A stretch of 64,000 nt of DNA from JACKAQ01 sp020634975 [NCBI: Calditrichia bacterium]. Lineage in GTDB: Bacteria > Calditrichota > Calditrichia > RBG-13-44-9. The stretch is from positions 2,542,001 through 2,606,000 of the forward strand of contig JACKAQ010000001.1 in the NCBI GenBank assembly GCA_020634975.1, written 5' to 3'. Shown piece after piece: positions 35,653 to 44,921 of this stretch; position 1 is the stretch's first letter; each line of letters opens with the position of its first letter. The translations under genes and the position numbers were made by a program. The notes under the pieces are model-generated. The model was not told the origin of the DNA. It saw nothing but the letters and a program-made list of their open reading frames with translations, and did not search any database.

Positions 35653-35964
35653 TTATCCGTCATTTTTTCGAAATTTTGGTTTTTTTGCAAAATATGTCAG
35701 CAAATTCCATTCGCCATTGATGAGTGCAATTTTTTTTGCACGGGACCAATTTTTGATTTGCTGTTCAGCTAAAAATGCCTGATGAATGTCAGCCATTTCT
35801 TGAGAAAAAACGAGTTCTATTGGCAATCGTTTACGGGTCCATTCGCTGCCGATACCACTTTGGTGTTCGTATAGCCGTTTTTGTATATCCTCAGTGCTTC
35901 CGGTGTAAAATGAGCCATCTGCACATTTCAGGATGTAAATCCAGGCTTTCTGTGTATTTGTCAT
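35653..35964 (-). CDS. GIY-YIG nuclease, single domain
   Basis: The 103-residue product is a stand-alone GIY-YIG domain of the YhbQ/UPF0213-like group. WIYILKCADG...FYTGSTEDIQKRL holds the YI(L) and Y(T)G motifs with the conserved Arg, and the C-terminal AEQQIKNWSRAKK is typical. These enzymes cut DNA at one strand or structure, but few have known cellular roles. ATG 35964 is preferred to GTG 35985, which lies inside repeat unit C. Its frame and strand are the same as the flanking MacB genes, but its flanking repeats set it apart from the operon. Confidence 0.8.
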   Translation of the reverse strand: MTNTQKAWIYILKCADGSFYTGSTEDIQKRLYEHQSGIGSEWTRKRLPIELVFSQEMADIHQAFLAEQQIKNWSRAKKIALINGEWNLLTYFAKKPKFRKNDG

Positions 35965-35980
35965 TTTAGTTTCGTGGTTT

Positions 35981-36020
35981 CGCACCCTTCGATACGCCCG
36001 TTCCGGGCTACTCAGGATGC
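35981..36020 (-). repeat. REP-like palindromic unit C (right inverted copy)
   Basis: Read on the minus strand it is GCATCCTGAGTAG, hairpin CCCG-GAA-CGGG, then CGTATCGAAGGGTGCG. It pairs with unit B as an inverted repeat around the GIY-YIG gene; the hairpin arm differs but both flanks agree. Confidence 0.75.
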
Positions 36021-36040
36021 ATCAAAATGTTTGAGTTTCA

Positions 36041-36075
36041 CCATCGGGTAGCGCCACCGGCGCGTATCGAGGGGT
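36041..36075 (+). repeat. REP-like palindromic unit D
   Basis: CGGGTAG, hairpin GCGCC-ACC-GGCGC, then CGTATCGAGGGGT. It matches unit A in direct orientation and lies 22 bases before the MacB ATPase stop codon. Confidence 0.75.
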
Positions 36076-36096
36076 ACGGCTGATTGCTGTCCCAAT

Positions 36097-36855
36097 CTAA
36101 TCCGTCTCAACGACGGCGTTCATGGTTTCCAGATCGGTTTTAGCGTTGCGGCGGTTTTGCACCGGCGTATCTTTTACAATTACGCCATCGCGCATGCGGA
36201 TAATGCGTTTGGCATATTCCGCAATATCCGGTTCGTGCGTCACTAAAATGATGGTGATGCCCTGATCGTTCAATTCCTGAAAAACGGACATCACATCCAC
36301 CGAAGTGAAGCTGTCGAGGTTGCCGGTGGGTTCGTCTGCCAGCACAATCGCCGGTTGGTTGACCAGCGCCCGGGCAATGGCAACCCGTTGCTGCTGTCCG
36401 CCGGATAGCTGGTTTGGCACATGATCCATCCGGTCGCCGAGCCCCACTTTTTCCAGCGCAGCGATGGCTGCTTTCCGGGGATTGGCAATTCGCTGCTGGC
36501 GATCGTACATCAGCGGTAATTCCACATTTTCCAGCGCCGATGTTCGCGCCAGCAAGTTGAATCCCTGAAACACAAACCCAATTTTCTGGTTGCGAATATC
36601 CGCGTATTCATCTTTGCCGAGCGTGTTGACGTGTTTGTTATCGAGAAAATAATCGCCGTCGGAAGGCTCATCCAAACAGCCGATGAGGTTCATCAGCGTG
36701 GATTTGCCGGAGCCGGACGCGCCCATAATCGCCACAAATTCGCCGCGCCGAACGGTGAAATCCACCCCGCGCAACGCCCGTACAGACACATCGCCAACCT
36801 GATACGTTTTGGTCAACTGCCGCGTTTCGATGACAATTTCGTTGGTCAATTCCAT
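36097..36855 (-). CDS. macB: MacB-like ABC transporter ATPase
   Basis: The 252-residue ATPase has Walker [10 protein letters not shown], signature [14 protein letters not shown] and Walker [13 protein letters not shown], with the switch His in VTHEPD. It is the nucleotide-binding half of a MacB-type exporter made of two polypeptides. It starts one base after the MacA stop, so their translation is coupled. The permease partner lies 566 bases downstream, separated by the GIY-YIG unit. Confidence 0.9.
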   Translation of the reverse strand: MELTNEIVIETRQLTKTYQVGDVSVRALRGVDFTVRRGEFVAIMGASGSGKSTLMNLIGCLDEPSDGDYFLDNKHVNTLGKDEYADIRNQKIGFVFQGFNLLARTSALENVELPLMYDRQQRIANPRKAAIAALEKVGLGDRMDHVPNQLSGGQQQRVAIARALVNQPAIVLADEPTGNLDSFTSVDVMSVFQELNDQGITIILVTHEPDIAEYAKRIIRMRDGVIVKDTPVQNRRNAKTDLETMNAVVETD

Positions 36856-36856
36856 A

Positions 36857-38146
36857 TTAAAATCCCCGTCTCGGCGGGCCGAATCCGCCGGATTGTTGCC
36901 GCCGCGTGCTGGTTTCTGTTGTGCCGCTGCTGGTTCCGGTGATCACTTTCATCCCTTCTTCGAGGCTGCGGCTGCGAGCGATTTCTGTGTTGCTGCCGTC
37001 CGTGCTGCCGGCGCGCATCATCGCCATCGCTAAATTTCCGGCGTCATCAATAAACCAAACCTGTTTGAAATCGCTGCCCGAACGTCCGCCACGGGCGCTG
37101 TTTCCGCCACGCCCACCAAAATCACCACCGCGATTTCCACCGTCACCGCGCCCGCTGCGCCGTTCCCGAACCGAGTCCGGCAATGCTTCCATTTCTTTTT
37201 GGCGCCGCTCGCGAAACGCGGTCATTTCTGCTTCCGACGGTTGAAAACGCAGCGCGGCGTTGGGCACCAGCAGCACGTCATTTTTCTGTTCCACAACAAA
37301 ATCGACCGTCGCGGTCATGCCCGGAAGCAACAAATTATCGTCGTTTGGCGCATCGATAACCACTGTGTAAGTGACCACGTTGGAAACCACCGCCGGTTTC
37401 AGCCGCACCTGCCGAACGCTTCCGTTGAAAATTTTGTCCGGATACGCCTGCACTTCAAATCGCACCGGCAACCCGATTTTGATCGTCCCGATATCGCTTT
37501 CGTCCACTTCTGCGAGAATTTCCATTTTCGAGAGGTCTTCGGCAATTTCGAACAGCGTGGGTGCGGAAAGGCTGGCGGCAACGGTTTGCCCCTGTTCCAC
37601 ATTTCGCTGGATCACGGTGCCGTTGATCGGCGAATAAATGAACGCGTATTTCAAATTCTGTTCCGCCCGCTGCAGGTTCGCTTCCGATGACACCAGCGCA
37701 GCCCGCTGCGTTTTCAGGTTGATGTCGTATTGCAAAAATTCCGACTCCGCCAAAAATCCTTTTTCGAACAGCGGTTTGTTGCGGTTGTAATCGGAAATCG
37801 CTTTGTCCAGCTGCGCCTGCGCCCGGTTCAGATCCGCTTTTGCGGTCAAAACCGACGTTTTCAGGTTAACCGTATCGATCACTGCCAGCAATTGCCCGCG
37901 ACGCACTTCGTCGTTAAAATCGGCGTAAATATGTGCCAGCGTGCCGGAAACCTGCGTGCCGACTTCAACCGTTGTCACCGGACTGAGCGTGCCCGTGCTG
38001 GAAATTGTGCTTTCCAGATTTCCCCGGGTGATTTCCGCAAACAGGTATTCGGTCTTTGCTTTTTTGGTGAAAAAACCGAACGATGCGCTTCCCGCTGCCG
38101 CGAGTAAAATCAGCAAAATGGCGCCGATAATGATTTTTCGTTTCAT
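36857..38146 (-). CDS. macA: MacA-like periplasmic adaptor (membrane fusion protein)
   Basis: The 429-residue product has an N-terminal membrane anchor ([19 protein letters not shown]), lipoyl-like and barrel domains ([28 protein letters not shown]) around a helical hairpin (about 85-165), and a C-terminal part with a Gly/Arg-rich linker (about 340-370). Adaptors link the MacB permease to the TolC channel. ATG 38146 has AGAGATAG upstream; the frame open to 38458 covers the TolC gene end and is rejected. The Gly/Arg-rich linker is unusual for MacA and resembles the Gly-rich tract of the lipoprotein gene upstream. Confidence 0.85.
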   Translation of the reverse strand: MKRKIIIGAILLILLAAAGSASFGFFTKKAKTEYLFAEITRGNLESTISSTGTLSPVTTVEVGTQVSGTLAHIYADFNDEVRRGQLLAVIDTVNLKTSVLTAKADLNRAQAQLDKAISDYNRNKPLFEKGFLAESEFLQYDINLKTQRAALVSSEANLQRAEQNLKYAFIYSPINGTVIQRNVEQGQTVAASLSAPTLFEIAEDLSKMEILAEVDESDIGTIKIGLPVRFEVQAYPDKIFNGSVRQVRLKPAVVSNVVTYTVVIDAPNDDNLLLPGMTATVDFVVEQKNDVLLVPNAALRFQPSEAEMTAFRERRQKEMEALPDSVRERRSGRGDGGNRGGDFGGRGGNSARGGRSGSDFKQVWFIDDAGNLAMAMMRAGSTDGSNTEIARSRSLEEGMKVITGTSSGTTETSTRRQQSGGFGPPRRGF

Positions 38147-38171
38147 TGCTATCTCTTTGAATTTGTTGAGT

Positions 38172-39545
38172 TTAATTGTCAAATATCGAAATTGCCGCAT
38201 CGATATCGCCGGTAGAAAATTGCAGCGACATAAACGATAGCAACAAATTATAATCCGCCGTAATCCGGTCGTTTTGGGCGCTGAGCATTTGCGCCCGAAC
38301 CTGGCTAAGCTCCACAAATGTGGATGAACCCACGTTATATCGTTCCTCAACCGCTTTGAGCGCTTCCGTCGCAGAGGCCAGTTGTGCCCGGGCAACATCG
38401 CGCTGTTTGAGGGCGGTTTGGTAATTGAGTCGCGCCTGCCGAACCTGCAATTGCGCATCCAGCTCCAGATTTTTCAGCGCAAGCTGCTGGTTGGACAACT
38501 GGATTTTTGCGAGCTGCACGCTGTATCGCGTGCGGAATCGGTCGAACAACGGCACGGAAAGTTGCAATCCGATTGAAAATGAGGGGTTGAGATCGAAAAA
38601 CTGATCGGAAAAATCGCCGATATTGCTGAGCGTCCGGTAATTGGAATTGGTGCTGAAACTCAGCGACAGCGTCGGGAAATATCCCGCTTTGGCGATGCGG
38701 ATGCCCTGCGACGATGCATCGATCTGCCGCCGCTGTGCCAGCAAATCCGGGCGATTATCCGGTTGAAAAATAGCTGTGCCCGCGTTTTCGCCCAATTTGG
38801 GAAGCAGCCGTTCAATATCCGGGCTGACAATTTCCATCGCCGTGTCCGGCGATTGTCCCAACACCAGCATCAATTGATATTTGCTGATTTCGTAATTGCG
38901 AACCGTGTTCAGCGCTTGCAATTCCGATTGCGAAATGGCGGCTTTTTGCTGCAGCACGTCGGCGAGCGAACGATTACCGGCGTTGTAAAATTCCTGGATA
39001 AGCGCCAGTTGTTTGCGCTGTGCATCGAGATTTTCATTTTGAATGGCGATTAGTTCGCTATCCAAAACTGCTTGCAGAAAAACAGATATCGTTTCAAACA
39101 AGGTGGTTTGGCGGCTTCGCTCGAAATCCAGTTCGTCCGTTTCCAAATTGAACCGCGACTGTTTTAGCGATGCCACATCAGAAAATCCGTTAAACAAATT
39201 CACGCCGGAAGATGCGCCCGCGCTGAAACTGTTGTTCACCTGCCCGCTGGTTTCGTCCGATTGCAAATCGATATTTTTGCTGTACTGCCGGCTCACCGAT
39301 GCGGAAACATTCAGGTTTGGCAGAAAATTGGCTTTCGCCTGTTTGACGTTCACTTTGCCGGATTTCACCGCGTTTTCCGATCGTTTCAGATCGATATTTT
39401 CGCTCAGCGCCAGTTGAATCGCGCCGCCGAGTGTCAGCCGTTGCGGTTGTTGCGCATAAATTTTTCCAAAAAATAGCGCCAGCAACATCAATAAAAACAT
39501 AGATTTCTGAACATATTGTATTGTTGGTTTTTTGTTGTATTTCAT
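38172..39545 (-). CDS. tolC: TolC-family outer-membrane efflux protein
   Basis: The 457-residue product has a signal segment (SMFLLMLLALFFGKIYA) and the OEP double repeat of coiled coils (LALSENIDLKRSENAV; then VRQARLNYQTALKQRDVA and VEERYNVGSSTFVELSQVRAQ). It should form the trimeric outer-membrane duct for the MacAB pump. ATG 39545 is one base from the stop of the upstream lipoprotein gene; four extra codons to 39557 are possible. It is inside an operon running from the sigma-factor gene. Confidence 0.9.
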   Translation of the reverse strand: MKYNKKPTIQYVQKSMFLLMLLALFFGKIYAQQPQRLTLGGAIQLALSENIDLKRSENAVKSGKVNVKQAKANFLPNLNVSASVSRQYSKNIDLQSDETSGQVNNSFSAGASSGVNLFNGFSDVASLKQSRFNLETDELDFERSRQTTLFETISVFLQAVLDSELIAIQNENLDAQRKQLALIQEFYNAGNRSLADVLQQKAAISQSELQALNTVRNYEISKYQLMLVLGQSPDTAMEIVSPDIERLLPKLGENAGTAIFQPDNRPDLLAQRRQIDASSQGIRIAKAGYFPTLSLSFSTNSNYRTLSNIGDFSDQFFDLNPSFSIGLQLSVPLFDRFRTRYSVQLAKIQLSNQQLALKNLELDAQLQVRQARLNYQTALKQRDVARAQLASATEALKAVEERYNVGSSTFVELSQVRAQMLSAQNDRITADYNLLLSFMSLQFSTGDIDAAISIFDN

Positions 39546-39546
39546 G

Positions 39547-40437
39547 TCAGCCACCATTTTCCGTAGCCAATTGAAGTGTTACCCACAGTTGTTGTGCGTC
39601 CAGTTCGTCCATCGGGTTTTCGCCAGCCATTCCGCCGGGTCTGCCGCCCATTCGCCCGCCACCGGGACGTCCGCCCATCCCGCCGCCGGGTGGTCCGCCG
39701 CCCAAGCCACCGCCGGGTCTGCTGCCGCGCATTTCTTTCATGCGTTCTTTCATTTCTTCGCGGATTTCTTTGCTGACCGCTTCAACTTCCAGCCCGATTT
39801 TTATTTTTTGTCCGGGTTGCGCTTTTTCGCCGATGGCGCTCAGCGGAAATTTGATTTCGTAACAATACACGCCATCGTTGAACGCCACGGCACCGGCAAA
39901 TCCGTTCAATCCGTTGCCGGAAATTTCGGTGGTGTCGCCGGAAATCCGGTAAAATTTGCCGTTCATCGGCAGTTGGCGATTGGCGCGTTCGTCGCGCCAG
40001 TTATCGGTTGGGGGTAGATCGCCCATTCGTTCGCGCATTTCCTCAAATCGCATCGGGATGGCGTTTCGGTCAACATAGCGAATGCCGAGCGATTTTTTCT
40101 TTTTGCCATCGCCGTTCACCCAAAATACCAACCCGCGATGGGTGGCTTTTTGGGCCAGCCGCGCATCGCGAAATCGCAAGGTGAGCAGCAAATTTTCGCT
40201 GTTGTTGGCGGCGCCGTAAACGATGTCCATTTCTTCGTTGTAATCCAGCGCCAAATCGCCCCAATCGCTGCCGTTGCCGTCCACGCTGATCGGTTGGCTC
40301 TGCCAGTGGCTCTCCATTCTTGCGGATGAGCATGCTGCAATCATCGCTGAAAGTCCAACAAAAAAGAATGCTTTGGATATTGTTTTTATTCGAATTAAAC
40401 GACGTATTCTTGAAAACTGTTGATAGTTGCGTAACAA
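39547..40437 (-). CDS. Lipoprotein with CBM9/DOMON-like N-terminal half and Gly-rich tail
   Basis: The 296-residue product has an export signal with lipobox IAAC, a beta-rich domain beginning VDGNGSDWGD and FRDARLAQKA, typical of CBM9/DOMON-like sandwich folds, and a Gly-, Met- and Arg-rich tract (about 215-275). I do not recognise its exact family. TTG 40437 with AGGAG seven bases upstream is preferred to GTG 40461. Its place between the Spy-like protein and TolC suggests a part in the envelope-stress response, possibly substrate capture for the pump. Confidence 0.6.
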   Translation of the reverse strand: MLRNYQQFSRIRRLIRIKTISKAFFFVGLSAMIAACSSARMESHWQSQPISVDGNGSDWGDLALDYNEEMDIVYGAANNSENLLLTLRFRDARLAQKATHRGLVFWVNGDGKKKKSLGIRYVDRNAIPMRFEEMRERMGDLPPTDNWRDERANRQLPMNGKFYRISGDTTEISGNGLNGFAGAVAFNDGVYCYEIKFPLSAIGEKAQPGQKIKIGLEVEAVSKEIREEMKERMKEMRGSRPGGGLGGGPPGGGMGGRPGGGRMGGRPGGMAGENPMDELDAQQLWVTLQLATENGG

Positions 40438-40473
40438 AATTATTCTCCTTTTTTCGAACACATGCGATCGAAA

Positions 40474-41118
40474 TTAATCGCGATCCATTGGTTCGTCGGG
40501 CGGTCCGGGAAACCGGAACCGTCTGCGTTTTTCTTTATTGTATTTCCGGTATTTTTCCTGCTGTTCCGGTGTCAACACGGTTTCAACTTCCGTTTGTATT
40601 TTTTGAATCGTTTTGATAAAACTGCTGTCATCCGGCGATCCAATTCCAGGCTGACGTTTGCTGAACGCGTGTTTCTCAAAAATGCCGGCGATTTGAGATT
40701 GCTGCGCTTCCGTGAGATCGAGCATCCGTGCTAACCGTTTGATTTCACGTTCGTTACGCCGTTTTTCAAATTGGCTGAAATGCTCTTCCAGCCGCTGACT
40801 TTGTTCCGGCGTGAGGATGCTGCGCAGCTCTTTTTTCACCGAATCCATCACGGCGGAAACCTCGCCCTGATAGCGTTCGCGAATGCTGACCATCTGTTCG
40901 GATTCGCGTTTGAGCACTTGTTGGATGGCTTCGCGCTGCTGTTCATCCGGTTTGATGATTTCGTCCATCGTTTTCAGAAAGCGTTCCTGCGGCGACATCC
41001 GTTCGATGCGCTCCATTTTCCGGTGGCGCAGCGTGCCGCTGGCGATCGCGCCAATGGCAATGCCAATCAGCAGCGTGGTTAAAATCGCCAAAATAGATTT
41101 GGTTTTTGTGTTCATCAT
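40474..41118 (-). CDS. Spy/CpxP-like periplasmic protein
   Basis: The 214-residue product has an N-terminal membrane or signal segment (ILAILTTLLIGIAIGAIA) and an all-helical body with two LTxxQ-like motifs (LTEAQQSQI; LTPEQQEKY; LTPEQSQRL). This pattern is characteristic of the Spy/CpxP/ZraP family, ATP-independent periplasmic chaperones or stress sensors. Its ATG overlaps the stop of the anti-sigma gene by four bases. In this operon it may feed back on the sigma factor system, as CpxP does on CpxA, but this is inferred. Confidence 0.7.
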   Translation of the reverse strand: MMNTKTKSILAILTTLLIGIAIGAIASGTLRHRKMERIERMSPQERFLKTMDEIIKPDEQQREAIQQVLKRESEQMVSIRERYQGEVSAVMDSVKKELRSILTPEQSQRLEEHFSQFEKRRNEREIKRLARMLDLTEAQQSQIAGIFEKHAFSKRQPGIGSPDDSSFIKTIQKIQTEVETVLTPEQQEKYRKYNKEKRRRFRFPGPPDEPMDRD

Positions 41119-41561
41119 TCCCTCACAATCAATTCGTCGAGTTCCAATGCATTTTCCAGTGTTACCTGCGGGACGGCTAAAATACTGTCCAGCGATAAAT
41201 CCTGTTTATACAATATGTTAGTGGTGATTAACAGCGCAACGGCAATCACGCCGGCAATCGCCACGCGCCGGAATGTCCAGATCAGCGACATGAAAAAATC
41301 ATCTTCGCGGGCAGATTGGCGTTCCGCATGAATCCGCTGCATCACCCGTTCCGCAAAAAACGGGGCGAATTGCGGTTTTGGCTCACCCGTCAACGTTTCG
41401 CGAAGCGCCTCGATCTGCTGTTTTTCGATGCGCAATTCCGCAAAATTGTTGAGCGCAGAAGCCAGTTGTTGCTGTTCCTCAGGCGAAAGTTCATCATCAA
41501 ATGAGCGATACAGCAATGTTTTGAGATGGTGGTTCATCGTGTCTCTCTTTTTGGATTTCAT
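41115..41561 (-). CDS. Membrane anti-sigma factor
   Basis: The 148-residue product has a cytoplasmic N-terminal helical domain (MNHHLKTLLYRSFDDELSPE, an anti-sigma type start), one membrane segment (about 97-113) and a short periplasmic tail. It lacks a clear HxxxCxxC zinc motif. It overlaps the ECF sigma gene stop by four bases and the Spy-like gene by four, so all three are translationally coupled. It should hold the sigma factor inactive at the membrane until an envelope signal. Confidence 0.7.
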   Translation of the reverse strand: MKSKKRDTMNHHLKTLLYRSFDDELSPEEQQQLASALNNFAELRIEKQQIEALRETLTGEPKPQFAPFFAERVMQRIHAERQSAREDDFFMSLIWTFRRVAIAGVIAVALLITTNILYKQDLSLDSILAVPQVTLENALELDELIVRE

Positions 41562-42130
41562 TTTGCCTCCGCAAAATAGGGTGACAATATGGTTTTCAAT
41601 TTTTGCTGGGCGCGCAGCAGCCGGGTCATCACCGTTCCCTGCGGAATCTCCAGTATTTCCGCAGTTTCTTCGGTGGAGTAGCCTTCCAGCAGGCGCAGCA
41701 CAATCACTGTCCGGTATTTTGTGTCCAGCTTGCGGATCGCCCGGTGAACGAGCGCGCTGCTGTTGTCATCCGGTTTTTTGGCGGATTCATCCGCTAATTC
41801 GAGCGTTTTTTCGTCATCGTCGATCGATGAAAATAGCGATCGCAGTTTGCGCCGCCGGATTTCATTCAACGAAAGGTTGATCGCGATGCGCGTCAGATAT
41901 GTGCTAACAGCGGAATCGCCCCGGAAATTTTTAAGGTTTTTGTAAAACCGGATGAACACTTCCTGCCCGACATCCTCCGCCTCCGGGCGATTGCCCAGCA
42001 TGCCGATAACCGTTGCCGCAATCCGCGATTCGTGCCGTTGCACCAGCATTTTGAAAGCGTTATCGTTGCCGGACAGCGTTTGCGCAATTAGTTGTTCGTC
42101 GGTCAAAACCTGCGTTTCCTTTTCCTTCAT
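41558..42130 (-). CDS. ECF sigma factor (RpoE-like)
   Basis: The 190-residue product has region 2 (FKMLVQRHESRI...AEDVGQEVFIRFYKNL...STYLTRIAINLSLNEIRRR) and region 4 (AIRKLDTKYRTVIVLRLLEGYSTEETAEILEIPQGTVMTRLLRA), the ECF layout. It leads the operon for its own anti-sigma, the Spy-like protein and a MacAB-TolC pump, so it probably controls envelope defence. No ribosome site precedes the ATG, and a likely ECF promoter lies only nine bases away, so the mRNA may be leaderless. Confidence 0.9.
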   Translation of the reverse strand: MKEKETQVLTDEQLIAQTLSGNDNAFKMLVQRHESRIAATVIGMLGNRPEAEDVGQEVFIRFYKNLKNFRGDSAVSTYLTRIAINLSLNEIRRRKLRSLFSSIDDDEKTLELADESAKKPDDNSSALVHRAIRKLDTKYRTVIVLRLLEGYSTEETAEILEIPQGTVMTRLLRAQQKLKTILSPYFAEAK

Positions 42131-42138
42131 TCATTGCA

Positions 42139-42167
42139 TTAGACATGCAAATTTAGCGGATATTTCA
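42139..42167 (-). promoter_or_regulatory. Candidate autoregulated ECF promoter
   Basis: On the minus strand TGAAAT (42167-42162) and GTCTAA (42144-42139) are 17 bases apart, resembling ECF promoters (TGAAAC...GTCTA). The -10 element ends nine bases before the sigma start codon, which would make a leaderless or very short leader. Confidence 0.4.
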
Positions 42168-42253
42168 AAAAAAATAATAAATTATATTGGGATGATATTT
42201 TGGGAGGGAGATGAGTTCAGAAAATCAAGCGAATACAAACGATATGTTGCAAG

Positions 42254-44761
42254 TTATGAAATATTGTCAGATGAGCTGCGGTAGGCAATCGGGTTGAGCA
42301 GCTCGCGTCCCAAATTGCCGAGGGTCAGTCCCTGCCCGTCTGCCCGCACTTTGATCACGATAATCGTCATATCATCGCTTTGCGGCGTTTTGCCGACAAA
42401 TTGGTGAACATCGTTGAAAATACCGTTCATCAAATCTTCTGCGGAACCGTTGAGCCCTTTGGTGAATGCGGCTTCGAAGCGGTGTTCGCCAAATTCTTCT
42501 TTGTGTTGATTCATGGCTTCGGTGAATCCGTCGGTATAAAATACGAAAACGTCGTTTGGTTTGAACGGAATGTGCACTTCCTGAATCAGCCGTTCGAAGG
42601 CATCGCCTTTTTCCATGCCCAAAGCGAGTCCGCGCGGGTTGATATTTTGGAGCGTTTGGTCGCTGGTTTGGCGCATCAGCACCGGATTGTGTCCGGCACG
42701 CGCCAGTACAAGTTCCTGCGCTTCGAGATCAAAAATGCCGTAAATCATGCTGATAAACACGCCGCGACGGACATTTTGGTAAAAGAGCCGGTTTAATTGG
42801 GACAGCACAAATGCCGGCGATTCGGACATATTTGCCAACGCACGCAAAAATCCTTTGGTGAGAGTCATGTAAAATGCGGCTTGCGTGCCTTTTCCCGAAA
42901 CATCGCCGATTACCACGCCGAGGCGATTTTGCCCCAAATCCACAAAATCGTAATAATCGCCGCCGATTTCCAGCGCCGGAATACAACGCGAGGCAATATC
43001 CAGCTCGTTGATTTGCGGATTTCGCTCCGGCAAAAAGCTCATTTGCACTTCGCGGGCGATTTCCAATTCTTTTTGCAAGCGCTGCCGTTCGGTAATGTTT
43101 TTGTAGAATTTTGGTGCCAGCCGGTCAAAATCTGTGATGCGATCGCGGGTGAAAAGCGTTGTTAATGCATATCCGATAATCAGAATAAAAACCCCCGCGA
43201 GCAGCATTCCCGAAAACGCGAAATGATCATTTCCGGTGAAAAACAAACCGATGGCCTGATACCAGAATGTGTTGGTAACTAACGCGGCAAATCCTGCAAT
43301 AAGGTCGTATTGCCAAAAAGCCCATAGTGTAAAAGCCATCACAATCGCTTCGATAATCACGCCGGGCAAATAAGGCTCGAGCCCATCCCGATGCACCAGT
43401 GTGATGAGCAGCGTAACAATCCCGATCACCACCCACGGCGACTGGAAAAGCCGCCGGAATACGCTCATCCCGAATAATAAATAGCAGGTTACTGTCCAGA
43501 TCATCGCAAAGCTGACGATGCCAATCATCCGTAGCAGTGGATTTACCGAGCTGAAAATCATCAGGCTGCCGTTGAAATTTGGGATAATAGCAACCGCTTC
43601 GAAAAACGACACCATTTTTACCAGCAATGCCCACGCAGCCAGGCTCAAAATGCCAATACTAATGCCCCGCAAAATATTAATGCCAATTTGCGAATGCAGA
43701 ACATAGCCGTTGCGCAACAAATCCAGCGAGATGAATTTTTCTTTCCAGGTTTCCCGCCCGATGGATTCGCCAACAGCCCAAATAAAAACGATCGAACCAC
43801 CTGTAAATAAAGAATTTAAGATGACAGGAATGTAAACGTTTATACCCATTGTTCGGTATAAATTGAAATACAGATAAATGCCAAAAAATAATCCGGCAAC
43901 AATACCAAGCCCGATGCCGAAACGGAAATCCATCTCGTATGCCTGCCAGCGTCGCAGTGCGATGATAATTGTACTGATCACAATCAGCATCAACATCAGC
44001 GGGAAAAGATAATCATCCAACGTATTGACAAAACTGGTTTGATACATGCCTGCAGGTTGGTAATTGCTTTGGAAACGGATGATACGATCACCGACAACTG
44101 TTGCGGTAAGTTCGATGGGAATATTGATCAGCGGAGCAGTTGTCTTCCAGAAAAAATCGTAATCTACCCGTTCCTGGTGCACTTTTTCGGTGATTTTATT
44201 TGTGTTGCGCTGTTGTTTGATTGTATCTGTTTTGGAATAGAAAAACGGTGTATGTTCGGAAATAAACTGCGCCAAAATTGATTCAGCATCGGACTGTGAA
44301 ATATCGGCCAAGTTGCTGGTATCCGGCCATTCAAGTGTGTATTCCAGCAATCGCCCTTTGGTATCATATTTAAAAATGGCACCGTTCATCATTTTGTTGG
44401 ATTGGTCATTGCCGTTAGAAAAAAGACGATTGCTGAGCAATTCATCCTTCAGCCATCGAACCTGCCAAAAATAAACCGGAAGGTCGTTGTTAAGCGCGGT
44501 GTTTGCCTTTTCGAGACCCAGTTCCATCTGTGTTTGGCGTAGCAATTGGGTGTATCGATTTAATACAGCATCTGCGTAAAATCCGTCGATATTCAATTGT
44601 TGCTCGCGTGCGAGATTTACCGCTTGCGCTTCAATTTCAGATTTGGTGAGTGGCAAATTAAGGTTGCCAAAGGGGTGAATTTTTGGATACAGATGCCACA
44701 AAATCCCGGCACTTACAAGAATCAACAGTATGTATATTGCGACTTGATTACGAAATTTCAT
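42254..44761 (-). CDS. Membrane-bound SpoIIE/RsbU-type serine phosphatase
   Basis: The 835-residue product has an N-terminal membrane segment (about 8-25), a soluble extracytoplasmic part (about 30-255), eight or so membrane segments (about 255-530) and a C-terminal PP2C_SIG phosphatase (about 590-820; GGDYYDF, GDVSGKGTQAAF, RAGHNPVLM, YTDGFTEAMN, SDDMTIIV). Such enzymes dephosphorylate anti-anti-sigma factors to open the general stress response. No anti-sigma or STAS gene lies next to it. The sensor part may detect a membrane or external signal. Confidence 0.85.
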   Translation of the reverse strand: MKFRNQVAIYILLILVSAGILWHLYPKIHPFGNLNLPLTKSEIEAQAVNLAREQQLNIDGFYADAVLNRYTQLLRQTQMELGLEKANTALNNDLPVYFWQVRWLKDELLSNRLFSNGNDQSNKMMNGAIFKYDTKGRLLEYTLEWPDTSNLADISQSDAESILAQFISEHTPFFYSKTDTIKQQRNTNKITEKVHQERVDYDFFWKTTAPLINIPIELTATVVGDRIIRFQSNYQPAGMYQTSFVNTLDDYLFPLMLMLIVISTIIIALRRWQAYEMDFRFGIGLGIVAGLFFGIYLYFNLYRTMGINVYIPVILNSLFTGGSIVFIWAVGESIGRETWKEKFISLDLLRNGYVLHSQIGINILRGISIGILSLAAWALLVKMVSFFEAVAIIPNFNGSLMIFSSVNPLLRMIGIVSFAMIWTVTCYLLFGMSVFRRLFQSPWVVIGIVTLLITLVHRDGLEPYLPGVIIEAIVMAFTLWAFWQYDLIAGFAALVTNTFWYQAIGLFFTGNDHFAFSGMLLAGVFILIIGYALTTLFTRDRITDFDRLAPKFYKNITERQRLQKELEIAREVQMSFLPERNPQINELDIASRCIPALEIGGDYYDFVDLGQNRLGVVIGDVSGKGTQAAFYMTLTKGFLRALANMSESPAFVLSQLNRLFYQNVRRGVFISMIYGIFDLEAQELVLARAGHNPVLMRQTSDQTLQNINPRGLALGMEKGDAFERLIQEVHIPFKPNDVFVFYTDGFTEAMNQHKEEFGEHRFEAAFTKGLNGSAEDLMNGIFNDVHQFVGKTPQSDDMTIIVIKVRADGQGLTLGNLGRELLNPIAYRSSSDNIS

Positions 44762-44921
44762 TCGGTCAACCTTTGCAAAACGGTAGCATCGTTCGCATAC
44801 TTAATTTCAAAAATAATATTGATAGAATAACAGGATAGACGGGAATTTGCAACGAATGATTCGCATTTTTTGGAAAAATATTGCTGAATTAAAGGGCGTG
44901 AAATTGGTGCGCTGTCAACTA

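Larger units (their letters stand above)
35606..36020. mobile_element. Putative GIY-YIG mini-element bracketed by inverted REP-like units
   Basis: A 415-bp unit consists of inverted copies B and C around a single GIY-YIG nuclease gene. It lies within the MacB operon, between ATPase and permease genes that are otherwise normally adjacent, so it seems to be an insertion. Outside it lie further copies A and D in direct orientation. No transposase is present. That the unit moves is an inference; REP-RAYT elements of other bacteria provide the analogy. Confidence 0.45.
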
